This document shows, one piece after another, positions 13,028 through 22,994 of a stretch of 64,000 bases of DNA. The notes beneath the pieces are model-generated. The model made no database searches. It was not told the DNA's origin and saw only the letters and a program-made list of their open reading frames with translations. The translations under genes and the position numbers were made by a program. Every line of letters starts with the position of its first letter. Within the stretch, counting starts at the first letter, position 1. Source of the DNA: Embiotoca jacksoni (lineage: Eukaryota > Chordata > Actinopteri > Embiotocidae); assembly GCA_022577435.1 (NCBI GenBank), contig JAKOON010000008.1:12657501-12721500 (forward strand). The letters run 5' to 3'.

Positions 13028-13100
13028 TTGTTCACACCTGGCATTATGTGTCCTTGGTGATCTGATCACAGGTGAAGAGCTCCAATAGGGATGGCCGTTC
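13028..13100. repeat. Fragment of an interspersed DNA repeat
   Basis: The stretch beginning TTGTTCACACCTGGCATTAT and continuing with TGATCTGATCACA resembles the end of a dispersed fish repeat whose copies start with a 'TTCACACCTGG' motif. This is recognition from memory. No partner end or target duplication was found. Confidence 0.35.
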
Positions 13101-15476
13101 ACATCAAGTGAGGCTTGTTTTTTTATTATGAAATAAAGTGATACAATCATCCTTTCATATACGGGCGAGGGTAAGGTGATTTTTGTCTTATAGTCAGAAT
13201 ATAAGGGCATAGTCTTATATCCACTACAGATACAAAGGTTTTCACTTTGTACTGGTGTGACAGTTGAAGTATTACAGGTATAGGGGGGCCACTGAGACTG
13301 AATTTATAAAGAAGACGGATACGCCACTGACTAGAAAAGCCTATTTGATTCAATCTACTAAAAACTATGTGCCGTCGTGTCCTATTTGCCTTGGAAAGCT
13401 TTTTCATTGCCAGTCATCCAGTCCACAATTTACATAAAAGCATTTATTTAATCATCACCCTGTAAATGATGATATATAAAATAATTATTTTTCTTTTAGG
13501 GCTAGTATGGATGGAAAAATTAAGTCGTATTAAAATTAAATGCTTTAGTTATTCATTAAATCTATTTCAACTGCTCAAAGGTAATTTTGGTTGGCACTTT
13601 TATGGCAGCTCCTTGTCTCATGCCAGTGGATCCCTGAATGAGACAGTAAGCTGGCCTCCACACCAGACACTGAGCTGGCTTTCAGACAGCAATTGCTCCA
13701 TCCCTCTTCTCTCTGCTCCATATTTCCTGTATTTTTTTTTTGTCTTATCATCCCTAGTCCTTCTGTTTTCTTCTTCTTTTTCTCTATTTTCTTCCTCCTC
13801 TCATTCTTTTCTAACTTCCCTCACCTCCACACTTCCTTCTATTAATTGCATGGTTTTGTCGGTATGAATAGCCAGCCTTGGAGGTTGGCTCTTTGGCCCA
13901 GCACCACGTCCCATTTGGCCCAGCTATGGTGGAAAAGCCGAGTGGCGACCACATAATGACCAGTGTCTGAGGGCCTAGCTAATTTTTCATGTTCAAACAG
14001 GCGGCTGACTCCTAGGCTCAGACTGGGGCTAATGTAAGGTTTGTAAGTGCCCTCCAGGGGTCATAAAACATGGCAACCTGAGCCTCTGATCTCTTTTATG
14101 CAATCTACACCAAGAACTCCATGACAGCCTTTAGTTGTGGCACTGACAGATTTACCAAAGCACATAAAAATGTTGGACACATTTTCCTAACAGTATTACG
14201 AGTATCTTTTCTGGACAGCCAAAATGGAATATTAAATCAAAGTGTTGCAAATTCTCCAAGTAGCTAATATTATTATGGATTCATAACACGTGAAAAGCTT
14301 CAACTGACAGGTCATTAAAAATTAATGATGTTGTGGTAAATGTACTCAACGAGGTGCAAATTGATCTCATGCAAATCTGCTTGACATAATGAAATTAACT
14401 TTTGCCTGTCTGTTCTTCCAACAAATGCACGGTTTTAAGTGTGTTAATAAGGATTTTTTTTTTTTTTTGGTGATGGTTATATTTTTTTAACTCATCTTGT
14501 CTTCAGCAGCTCTGGAGCAGTGGAAGGTCATTTAAGCAAGAGTTTCAGCTTAAAGCTTGAAAACAAGCTTGTTTTATGTAGAGGGGAGGCCGCATTATTT
14601 CCCATCCTGCTCTCTCATCTTGTGGTCACCTCAGTCTTGTCCATGTTATCTGACACCAAGGGCTGTTACTCCTGATTATGGCCCATTCCCTTCAGTTAGG
14701 TGATGGGTGTTTATTTACATTTTCTTCGACCTGAGCTCCCGACAGATCAGCTGCTCTTAGCTCTGCAGGCCACTTGCCGGGGTTCTTCACTCGGCGTAGT
14801 GACATTGTTGGCTTGATTCTGTGCGGTTTTGCTCCAACAAACTGCACGCAAATCATGTTTCCAACAGGCAGAAAGATAAACATCCTAAATATATTAGCCA
14901 CAGCATTCTCTCTGCAACATGGCAAAGAAAGGGAAAAATGGTTTGGAAGTCAGTGCATCCTGATAGTTAAACGCAGAGTTGGCCACGCTATGTGTGGGTG
15001 ACTTCAGACTTTAAATAGGTTAGTGGAAAGAGTGCAGCTAACACAAATGTGTTGTGCTGTCTACATACTCTAATTATTTGCAGGTATAAAAAGAATAAGG
15101 CACACAGATGAGCTAGAGTAAGAAAAATAGACCACCTCTATGGTGACCCATATAATCCATTATGTAGATGAAGGCAATATTCACAGCTTGTGTTGTGTGA
15201 GTTCTTGGGAAGTTTCACAACACAGCTGTCTACATTCATTTGTTGTGTGTGTATGCATATATGACTGTCACTTTACATTCTAATGCATGCAGTGCGTTGG
15301 GAAAACAACACAAAGATTGCCACTATAGTATTGTTCATACACGGGAACAACTGTGTCAATCATGTTGCCCAAAAAATGTTTTATATACATATATTGATGA
15401 GGAGGAGTGGTCACCATTTTGTGATGTTCTTGCATGTAGCCCGGTTTGCCACCAAAAAATGTAATAAAAAAAAAAA
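13101..15476. other. Intergenic, with a polypyrimidine tract and a candidate conserved stretch
   Basis: No gene is recognised. A C/T-dominated tract spans about 13690-13830; the 133-codon frame across it is compositional. The segment 14270-14400 contains several ATTA and ATGCAAAT-type motifs in repeat-free DNA and is a candidate conserved non-coding element. Confidence 0.35.
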
Positions 15477-15616
15477 TTCAATTCAATTCAATTTTATTTA
15501 TATTACAAATATATATATACAAATCACAGGTCACTTAACATAAAGTCCGTAGAACAGAACCTTAAAACATTACAGAGAGGAACCCAACAACTCAACAATT
15601 CCTACATGATAAGCCT

Positions 15617-15928
15617 GATGTTGCCAGACCCAAATTCATTGCGTGAATATAGGGTCTGGGTACGCTCCATAGGCAATTGGCATGCACCGAAACCGCCCAA
15701 AAGTCTGGCACCACTGGAACTACATTTGGAAAAAGAAAGCTTCATATCAACATCGTTGCACTTATCCACCGACACTGGTGGCTGATTAGGCTGCCCTTCA
15801 GAGAGGCTCAGCGAACACCAATGTAAATAGGGATTCCAGACTATAATAAATAAAAAATAAAAAACATTATAATTAAGCAAAAGTGAGCAATAGTCTGGCT
15901 GTGCCAGGCTACTGAGTAATAGCTGGAA
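15617..15928. mobile_element. Candidate insertion nested inside the interspersed repeat
   Basis: This segment interrupts the surrounding repeat. Its left side carries GATGTTGCCAGACC and its right side AGTCTGGCTGTGCCAGGC, each with a 'CCAGAC/GTCTGG' motif in opposite orientation, which suggests the ends of a small DNA transposon. Exact boundaries and target duplication are not resolved. Confidence 0.45.
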
Positions 15929-15930
15929 GG

Positions 15931-15952
15931 AAAAAAAAAAAAAAAAAAAAAA
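15931..15952. repeat. Poly(A) run of 22 bases
   Basis: An uninterrupted homopolymer at the junction between the nested insertion and the right half of the surrounding repeat. Confidence 0.9.
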
Positions 15953-16217
15953 TCCTTTTTAACCAGAAGAAAACTTCCAATAGAACCAGGCTCAGAGGTG
16001 GGCAGCCATTTCCCATGATTGGTTAGAGTTAAGGTTGAGCAAAGGAAATATACTTTTATTTGCTGTGACAGGATAACGTAACACACAGTCATGTTTATAT
16101 CACTTCAGAGCACATTACATTGACTTTAATTAATTTCCTGGAGACTTGCTCTAACCCAGTGGTTCTTAACCTGGGTTCGATCGAACCCCAGGGGTTCGAT
16201 GAGTCACTCTCAGGGGT

Positions 16218-16525
16218 TCGGCAGACACACACTGCGGTCAAGTGAGCCGCCGCTTTAAAAATTAATGACCGTCTATTCCTTAAGGTGCGTTCACACCGAG
16301 CGCCCCGTTCGGTGTGAACGCAGCATAACGGTACAGTGGCTTGGGTAGCCCTACAGTGGCTTGGGTAGCCCTACGGTGGCTTGGGTAGCCCAAAAAGCAC
16401 GGAGAAAGCTAAAACTTATGCTGCGTTCACACTGAACGGGGCGCTTGGTGTGAATGCACCTTAAGGAATAGACGGTCATTAATTTTTAAAGCAGCGGCTC
16501 ACTTGATCGCAGTGTGTGTCTGCCG
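16218..16525. repeat. Large foldback (inverted repeat, about 110-bp arms) inside the hAT element
   Basis: Arms at 16218-16328 and 16416-16525 are near-identical reverse complements around an 87-bp loop. Each arm contains a GGTGCGTTCACACC-type motif. The left arm also folds on itself (GCGTTCACACCGA against TCGGTGTGAACGC). TTAAGG marks the same point in both arms. A further direct copy of the arm's outer end (GGTTCGGCAGACACACACTG) follows at 16529-16548. Confidence 0.9.
16332..16391. repeat. Three tandem copies of a 20-bp unit in the foldback loop
   Basis: The unit TACAGTGGCTTGGGTAGCCC occurs three times head to tail with one substitution (A to G in the third copy). It occupies most of the loop between the foldback arms. 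Confidence 0.95.
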
Positions 16526-16559
16526 AGGGGTTCGGCAGACACACACTGCGAGGTAGTTT

Positions 16560-16920
16560 ACGTGTAAAGTCAATGCACAGACGCGAATGGTTGCGAATGA
16601 CGCGAATTTCCGTCGGGCAGCGCGAATGACGCTGGAAGCGGCCGTCATTCAGACACAGTTGTGCGACTACGGATAATATTATGAACCCAGACACAACAAG
16701 TATAAAACAGAACTAGTGGTTAGTTCAATGGTGGATGAAGGAAACGGTACTGTTTTTAGGGAGATAAGGCACGGAGATAAGCCCCGCCCCCTTTCAGGCG
16801 CGAATGCCGCGAATTACCCACATACATTTTCAAGCGGCAGCTCACTTGACCGAGTATCAGCGGCTGACGGCTCACTTGACCGCAGTAAGACACATGCAGT
16901 ATAGCCCGGTTCACACTAGC
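16560..16920. repeat. GCGAAT-rich subterminal/nested repeat region of the hAT element
   Basis: At least six GCGAAT hexamers and two copies of GGCTCACTTGACCG or close variants lie here, before the transposase remnants. The composition is more GC-rich than the flanks. It resembles a fish MITE carrying 'GACGCGAAT' motifs that I recall from memory, so it may be a second element inserted into the hAT, or the hAT's own subterminal repeats. Confidence 0.5.
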
Positions 16921-17133
16921 AATGTCGGCCGTTTTTGTCAGCTGTCAAAACATTTTCTGCAGACAATTTGGCAACACCCAATTTTTTTCAAAATAAATTC
17001 AGCCCACGTATTATTCGTGACGTCATGCTGCGCTTGGCCATAATTAGCTGCAGCTGATCACGCCACATTGCACTCTGTTGTTGTATGCCATTTGTGATTT
17101 TCAATCCCTTCATACTAACATGTCGCTCGCTGA

Positions 17134-18727
17134 GTGAAGAGAGCCAGATTCGATGAAAAGGCTACTCTGCCTGTTTTCGGCTTCGTACCCATCGACAAAC
17201 CGATCCTCACGGCATTGTATGAAGTTGCGTACCTGATCGCAAAGCAGGGCAAACCACACACCATTGGTGAAACACTCGTGAAACCAGCTGCGTTGAAGAT
17301 GGCGAATATCATGCTGGGAAAAGCTGCTGAAGATAAGTTACCCCAAATTCCTCTTTCAAGTGACACGATCAGCAGCAGAATAGACGACATGAGCAATGAC
17401 ATCTTGGCTCAAGTAGTTGCAGATCTGATTTCAAGCCCAGCAAAATTCAGCCCCCAACTCGATGAGACCACCGACGTTTCCAATCTCAGCCAGCTTGTTG
17501 TATTCGTGCGCTAAATGAAAGACGCCGAGATAAAGGAAGATTTTTTTTATTTTGTAAGCCTCTTACAACAACAACCAAGGCAGTCGATGTGAAGAAACTC
17601 GTGGATGACTTCTTCAGAGACAACAATCTTTCGTGGAATATGGTTTCTGCGGTTTGTTCGGACGGAGCTCCAGCCATGCTGGGATGACACTCTGGTTTTG
17701 GAGCGCTGGTGAAATCCGATGCACCACACGTCATTGTTACACACTGTGTTCTGCGCAGGCATGCGTTGGCAACAAAAACCTTGCCTCCAAAACTGGCAGA
17801 AGTACTAAAAATCGTAGTTGAATGTGTGAACTACGTGCGAAATAGTGCTACGAAGCACCGCATCTTCAAAGAGCTCTGTCGGGAAATGGGCTCTGAATTC
17901 GAGGTACTTCTGGACCATTCTAACGTTCGGTGGCTATCCCGGGGAAAGGTGCTGAATCGGGTTTTTGCCATGCGTGTGGAATTAGCCTTGTTTTTGTGAG
18001 AGCACCGACATTGTCACGCAGATTGCTTCGAAGATCCTGAGTTCACTCTCATCTTGGCGTACACGGCCGATATTTTCGATGCTCTCAATCATCTCAATCA
18101 ACAGATGCAGGGTGGCGGAGTCAACATCATCGAAGCGGAAGAAAACCTGAATGCGTTTAAAAAAAAAAAACTACCTTTCTACGAACAGAGAATGACAACT
18201 TCGCAAACTTTCCCCTGCTGGACGACTGCGTGAGTAAGATCGAAGACGTGTCTGGGATTGGAGACATTTCTGTACCTGGGGAGCTGAAGCAAGGCGATTG
18301 CCATGCACTTAGATGTGCTCGCAAAGTCCCTCGACGGATACTTCCCCACCGCAGTCATATCCAGCATGGGTGAGACAGCCGTTCACGTTTAGTGTTGCGA
18401 CAGCAGATGTCAACGATGAATGCCTCGACGAAATCATTGAACTTCAGCAGAGCCAGCTTCAACAGCAACTCTTCGGAACAACAACGCTCTCAACGTTTTG
18501 GTGTCACCAAATCGAAACCATACCCTCGTATTGCCGAGAAAGCCCTTGAGATACTCACACCGTTTGTTACAACGTATCTTTGTGAGCAATCCTTTTCGAG
18601 GATGGTGGACATGAAAACTAAGAAAAGGAACAGACTTTGCTGCGAAAATGATATGAGAGTGGCATTTGCCAAGGTGAAGCCGCGCATTTCTGAACTTGTA
18701 TCTGAAAGGCAACAGCAAAAGTCACAT
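17134..18727 (+). pseudogene. Broken hAT (Buster/ZBED5-like) transposase
   Basis: Three main open pieces are seen: up to 17514 (with PHTIGETL and QLDETTDVSNLSQL), 17709-17999 (with THCVLRRHALATK and NVRWLSRGKVLNRVF) and 18392-18730 (with TTYLCEQSFSRMVDMKTKKR and NRL, the conserved C-terminal dimerisation block of the hAT family). The DETTD block carries the presumed first catalytic Asp. A CSDGAPAM block near 17660, preserved before a stop, carries the presumed second. Frameshifts and stops occur at about 17514, 17685 and 18000-18180, and an A10 run lies near 18160. The BED zinc finger expected at the N-terminus is not recognisable. The coding region is non-functional. Confidence 0.85.
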
Positions 18728-18743
18728 TGATTTGCAGTAAATA

Positions 18744-18881
18744 TTCACTGAGTTATGTTTTTGTGTGAAATTCATGTTTTGTTTGTCGACAAACCGATCC
18801 TCACAGCATCGTACGAAGTTGCGTACCTGATCGCAAATCATTCATTGAGTTATGTTTTTGTGTGAAATTCATGTTTTGTTG
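18744..18881. repeat. Internal duplication near the 3' end of the hAT element
   Basis: Two copies of a roughly 41-bp sequence containing GAGTTATGTTTTTGTGTGAA lie at 18744-18784 and 18841-18881. Between them, at 18786-18837, is a near-identical copy of transposase positions 17192-17243. A coding segment has thus been copied about 1.6 kb downstream within the same element. Confidence 0.9.
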
Positions 18882-19074
18882 GTTTTGTTCTTTGCACACA
18901 GTGATTTTGTGTGCAACTGATGCATGGTTCATTTTGTGCACTAATAAAATATATATACCTATGTTTTGAAGAAATCATATTTTATTTTTCCAATTACGAA
19001 GGGTTCGGTGAATGCACTGATGAAGCTTGCAGGGTTCAGTACCTCCAATAAGGTTAAGAACCACTGCTCTAACC

Positions 19075-21592
19075 ACTCTTTACCTAACTCCAACTCTGAC
19101 TTTTTTCTCATATTACTTTAACCTTAAACCAAGTCTTCACACTAAAATGTAATTATTCACATTGTCAGGACTTGCTTGAGATGTAAAATTTTAGATAATT
19201 TCAGAAACTGTCAGATATATTTCAGATTGCTTTTTGTGCAGCAAATCTATTGCAAACTAAGTAAAATGATTTCATTTTCATCGTTGTTTGTTATTGTATT
19301 GTATGTTTTCCCCATATACATTTAAATGAGCAAACAAACACAGGAGGGACAATTTCACCCTAAATGAAAATGTATTGATTGCTGGCAAATGACCTTTAAC
19401 ATATTAATGCAATACCTTCCCAATATAATCATTGTCTTGTCAGAAAGACATGAAATCATCAGTATATATGTATATATACAGTTTTCGTAACAGTGATCTG
19501 CCACTAATGTGTTCCCATTAGCCACATATCAAATTTCATCATCATAAAAGGCATTATAAGCATCTATATTTGTGGTAACACTTTGGCTTACACACCATTT
19601 TTTTAAACACATGCAGCACAAAAACATAGATGGACTGTTAATTACTGCACTGAAAAGCCTTTTAACTCTTACTCAAAATTTCCCTTTGTGGCTTTCCTGT
19701 GTGAGGAACACAGACCCGTTCTCAGCTTCTCAATGAACCTGGACTTTTTTTTTTTTTTAGGTCTTCCAATGAAAGCCTGATGTTACTGTTAAACAGGATG
19801 TAGATCTTTGGTATCTGTCACATACAACTTACTTTGTAACCTCAACGAAAGTACATCGCGGCCTCGTGAAACGCAGAGCATACTGTTTCTAACACTAATA
19901 CCTGAGACAATCTTCAATCTTGTGTTACTCCACATCAAATAGTTTGAGGTCACATCTGAATTCTGTATGTGTAGCTTGCTCTTTTGGGCCATTGCAAATT
20001 ATTGTAGGCTTTGCAAATTAATGTCAGTCTTACAGAGTGTTACACATGGTCTTCAATAAGTGAAAGACAACTATTGATTACAGGGCAGTGCTCAAGGACA
20101 TTTGAGTGGGACAGAGATGCTTTCTGATGCAGTATGCATATACGTACAAGTGTGTATCAAAAAGATCAGAGACTGCTTCTGTTAATGCGTGAACAATGTG
20201 CATGCCAGTGACGTGCACCGAGCAGAGGGAAGCTGTAACCCTGTCACCCATGAGAAAGTATTCAAAATTTCATCGCTTGATCAGCATCAGCGCCTCACAT
20301 TTTAGTGCACAAAGTTTGATGTGCACTCTAGGCACAAAACTAGGAATACTGATTTACAAAGGTTATATCTTCCCCCTGCTCTGTGTGCGTCATGGTGTTG
20401 CGCACTGTTCATGTGAAACAGGAATAGCCTCAGAACTAGCCTCGTAAAAAGTTAGTCTCTGTACCACCCTGCTCTGCTAAATTGTATGCTTCAGTGTAGG
20501 GAGGGATTAGGACACCCTTAGACAATAAAGCCAGGTAATTTGATGCAGTTTATGTATGATAAACAAATACAGGATTTTATATCAAGATGTAATAATTTGG
20601 ATATGTGGTTTAAAATATTTTTGGAAATTCCAATGGGTATTATATATGTAGCTGTACTTAGGGGAGCATGGGTTTTTCATTGGCCTTGCTGGCATATAAT
20701 AGCCCAATGATGGAGTTGTGTTTACGCCAGTGGCTGGAATTCTAAAGCAAATGTGACGCAAAATAGGGCAACATAAAGAGGAGGTTGGAAAAAGGAAGGA
20801 TGGCTTCACCTCCTCTGGGTTTGTGGGTACACAGTAGTTGCCAAAGCTGAGACAAACCCAGTAATTCACCCAAATGTTACTCTCTTAATTCATGGTATCT
20901 GTAACAGATAACTCCAACACACACAAGCAACAAATTCATGCATGCACACATACGTCATTGAAAAGCAAAAGTCAATTCCATTACACATTTTTGCAGAGAA
21001 GTTCTTGTAGCTTTGAAAAGTAGGCGATTACTCATAAAAAGCATATTATACCTTGTTGTACATAATCATTTTGATGTTCTTTTTGGATGTACTATAATAA
21101 GAGAAAAAAAAGAATAAGATTTGACAACAGGCCTATTACATGTGAGTTATCAGAGGATTGCATCTGTGGCTTTTGTGGTCTTTAAATATGCTTTTAACAA
21201 GGAAGTAACAAAATGTGAATCAGAGCTGATGATGGTGGTCTCAGTTACCATTGAGGAACTACACTGCTAAAAGCTACTGATCCAGCCAGCAACACTGGTG
21301 AGCCAAGTACAGTCAATTTATTTTTTAAATTTGTTGATAAAGTTTTGCTTGTGGAAGCAGTATGACTGCTTTAGGGTTCATTTTCCAGGGTTTTGACATC
21401 TTTCCATTCATCTGTGCCCACATAAAGTTTTGTTTAAAACGGAATAATTATCTGCAAATATAAAAAAATAGATTGAGAAAAATGGCCACAAAAATGATGA
21501 TAAAAAAAAAGATGACATCGGCCTTGCTATACATTTTTATCTAAAATGGCTAAATTAAAAATCCACAAAAATGTAACACTAAACAAAATTTT
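19075..21592. other. Intergenic, nothing recognised
   Basis: AT-rich DNA with no supported exon, RNA gene or complete transposon. A lone GGTAACACTTT motif near 19574 resembles the end of the MITE at 21.6 kb, but no partner end was found. Confidence 0.35.
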
Positions 21593-21903
21593 GGTAACAC
21601 TAGATTGGAAGGTCAACAGGGCACCAAAGACATGACTTATGAATGTTTATGCCTGTTGTCATTAAGTGTAATTTGGACAACAATGTTATTTTTAATGCCA
21701 AGTTGACATTGTTTGAGATGTCTTTGTTATGACAACTTTACAATATCAGAGACAACATATCCTGTCATAAACATCTGGCTCTAACTTGTACCGCAGTCCA
21801 GGAAACTATTCATGACAATTTTAGAAATGGGTTAGAGGTCTAAGGTTACAGTAGGGGTTACTCATGTCAGTCTTATGCACACCTCTTCAAGTAAAGTGTT
21901 AGG
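21593..21903. mobile_element. Candidate 311-bp MITE with TAACACT termini
   Basis: The left end TAACACTAGATTGGAAGGT and the complement of the right end, TAACACTTTACTTGAAGAGG, align with a few mismatches. The interior has several imperfect repeats of a GACAAC/TGACA type and no coding capacity. No clear target duplication was found. Confidence 0.5.
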
Positions 21904-22893
21904 GTGCCTGCCAACATCCCTTGTTTGGTCTGGACCTTTGGACTTTTCAGTTTGGTCCAAACCAAAACAGCAGGTGTTAAAGGTGCATTGGAGCTCGGTC
22001 TGGGCCAGCAGACCAAAATTTGGTTAGGTTATCAACCTTTTAAAACCATTAAACAATTGAAGAAGAAACAGAATGGGAAGATAAATAAATATGAGCCACA
22101 GTAGCACATCCTCATGTGAAGAGGAGTCAAAGTTTTTAAATGCAATTCGGTCCAGCGAAGTAATCAAAAATCAACTCTACTTTGCACTTTGGACTTCTGC
22201 GCCTGAAACTCATCCATTAATTTCATATTACAGGACACCTCGGCGGCTGGTAACCCTTGATTATTGTCCTAGCAGTCAGAAAAGTAGTTAGTAACACTTT
22301 CCTTACTGGATTCTCCAGAAATGGAGTTGCCAATAGTGAAGGATTTTTTGCAGTCTTAGTCTCCTGACCTATTGACTACGATATAATTTCTACACGACGA
22401 GGACGTTCATCTGGCGAATTCAAACTAGTATTAAGTACTACGATCGAAGTTGATGCTGCTGATAATAATGCCATAATAACAATAATAGTGAAGTAGCAAC
22501 AAAATGAATCTGTCAATACATTTTCCTCCAATTGAGCGAAAAAGACTACCAGCCAAAGAAACAACATGCCTATGTCAGATGCATACCCATCAACAGACCA
22601 ATCAATGCCAAGTGCAGGGATACACGGCCCACATAGGTGTGCTAGCAAAATTGTAATGTGAAACCAAAACTAACTCAACCAAATTTATACAATCTAACAA
22701 AAATATGCACCAAGGTACGAACCTAGGTCCAAATTCAACAACCCTAATATGGGGCACTAACTTCCATCAGTATCTCCATTTTTTTGTCATTTGTAATTTG
22801 ACATGATGGCACGTCATTGGTTGGCCATCATCATCTGATATCTGAAATCATTACAGAAAATGTATTCAGATGAGGGATAACAAAGATGCTTTC
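21904..22893. other. Intergenic, possibly an old DNA-transposon remnant
   Basis: No gene is supported. The ends of the stretch contain loosely similar TTAGGGT/GGTCCAAA motifs in opposite orientation (about 21900-21965 and 22715-22750), which could be remains of an inverted-repeat element. The similarity is too weak to assert. Confidence 0.25.
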
Positions 22894-22938
22894 GAGAGAG
22901 AGAGGGAGAGAGAGAGAGACACAGAGAAAGACAGAGAC

Positions 22939-22992
<54 letters not shown>
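22894..22992. repeat. (GA)n microsatellite
   Basis: About 100 bp of AG/GA repeats with a few C and A interruptions in the first half and a pure run in the second. Confidence 0.95.

Positions 22993-22994
<2 letters not shown>

Larger units (their letters stand above)
15477..16035 (-). repeat. Teleost interspersed repeat split by a younger insertion
   Basis: The left part (15477-15616) starts with ATTCA pentamers followed by ATTTTATTTATAT and an AACCTTAAAACATTACAGAG block. The right part (about 15930-16035) contains TTTTTAACCAGAAGAAAAC, AGAACCAGGCTCAGAGG and GGGCAGCCATTTCCC. I recognise both from memory as consecutive pieces of one abundant fish repeat, usually written in the opposite orientation with its (TGAAT)n tail at the 3' end. 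Roughly 310 bp of unrelated sequence separates them here. Confidence 0.6.
16149..19074 (+). mobile_element. Buster-type hAT transposon with perfect 8-bp target duplication
   Basis: The 2,910-bp element (16157-19066) begins CAGTGGTTCTTAACCT and ends with the exact complement AGGTTAAGAACCACTG. It is flanked by identical 8-bp copies CTCTAACC (16149-16156 and 19067-19074). The TSD fits the nnnTAnnn pattern reported for Buster hATs rather than that of the Ac family. It encodes a decayed transposase related to ZBED5/Buster proteins on the plus strand. The 5' third contains a foldback structure and GCGAAT-rich nested repeat. The intact TSD and termini indicate a fairly recent insertion, although the coding part is broken. 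Confidence 0.93.

Noticed and set aside
13466..13867. 133-codon plus-strand frame ending in a Ser/Phe/Leu-rich tail
   Set aside because: The second half is a polypyrimidine tract; there is no family resemblance, signal or splice context to support a gene.
19570..19600. GGTAACACTTT motif as one end of a MITE
   Set aside because: No opposed partner end within a plausible distance.
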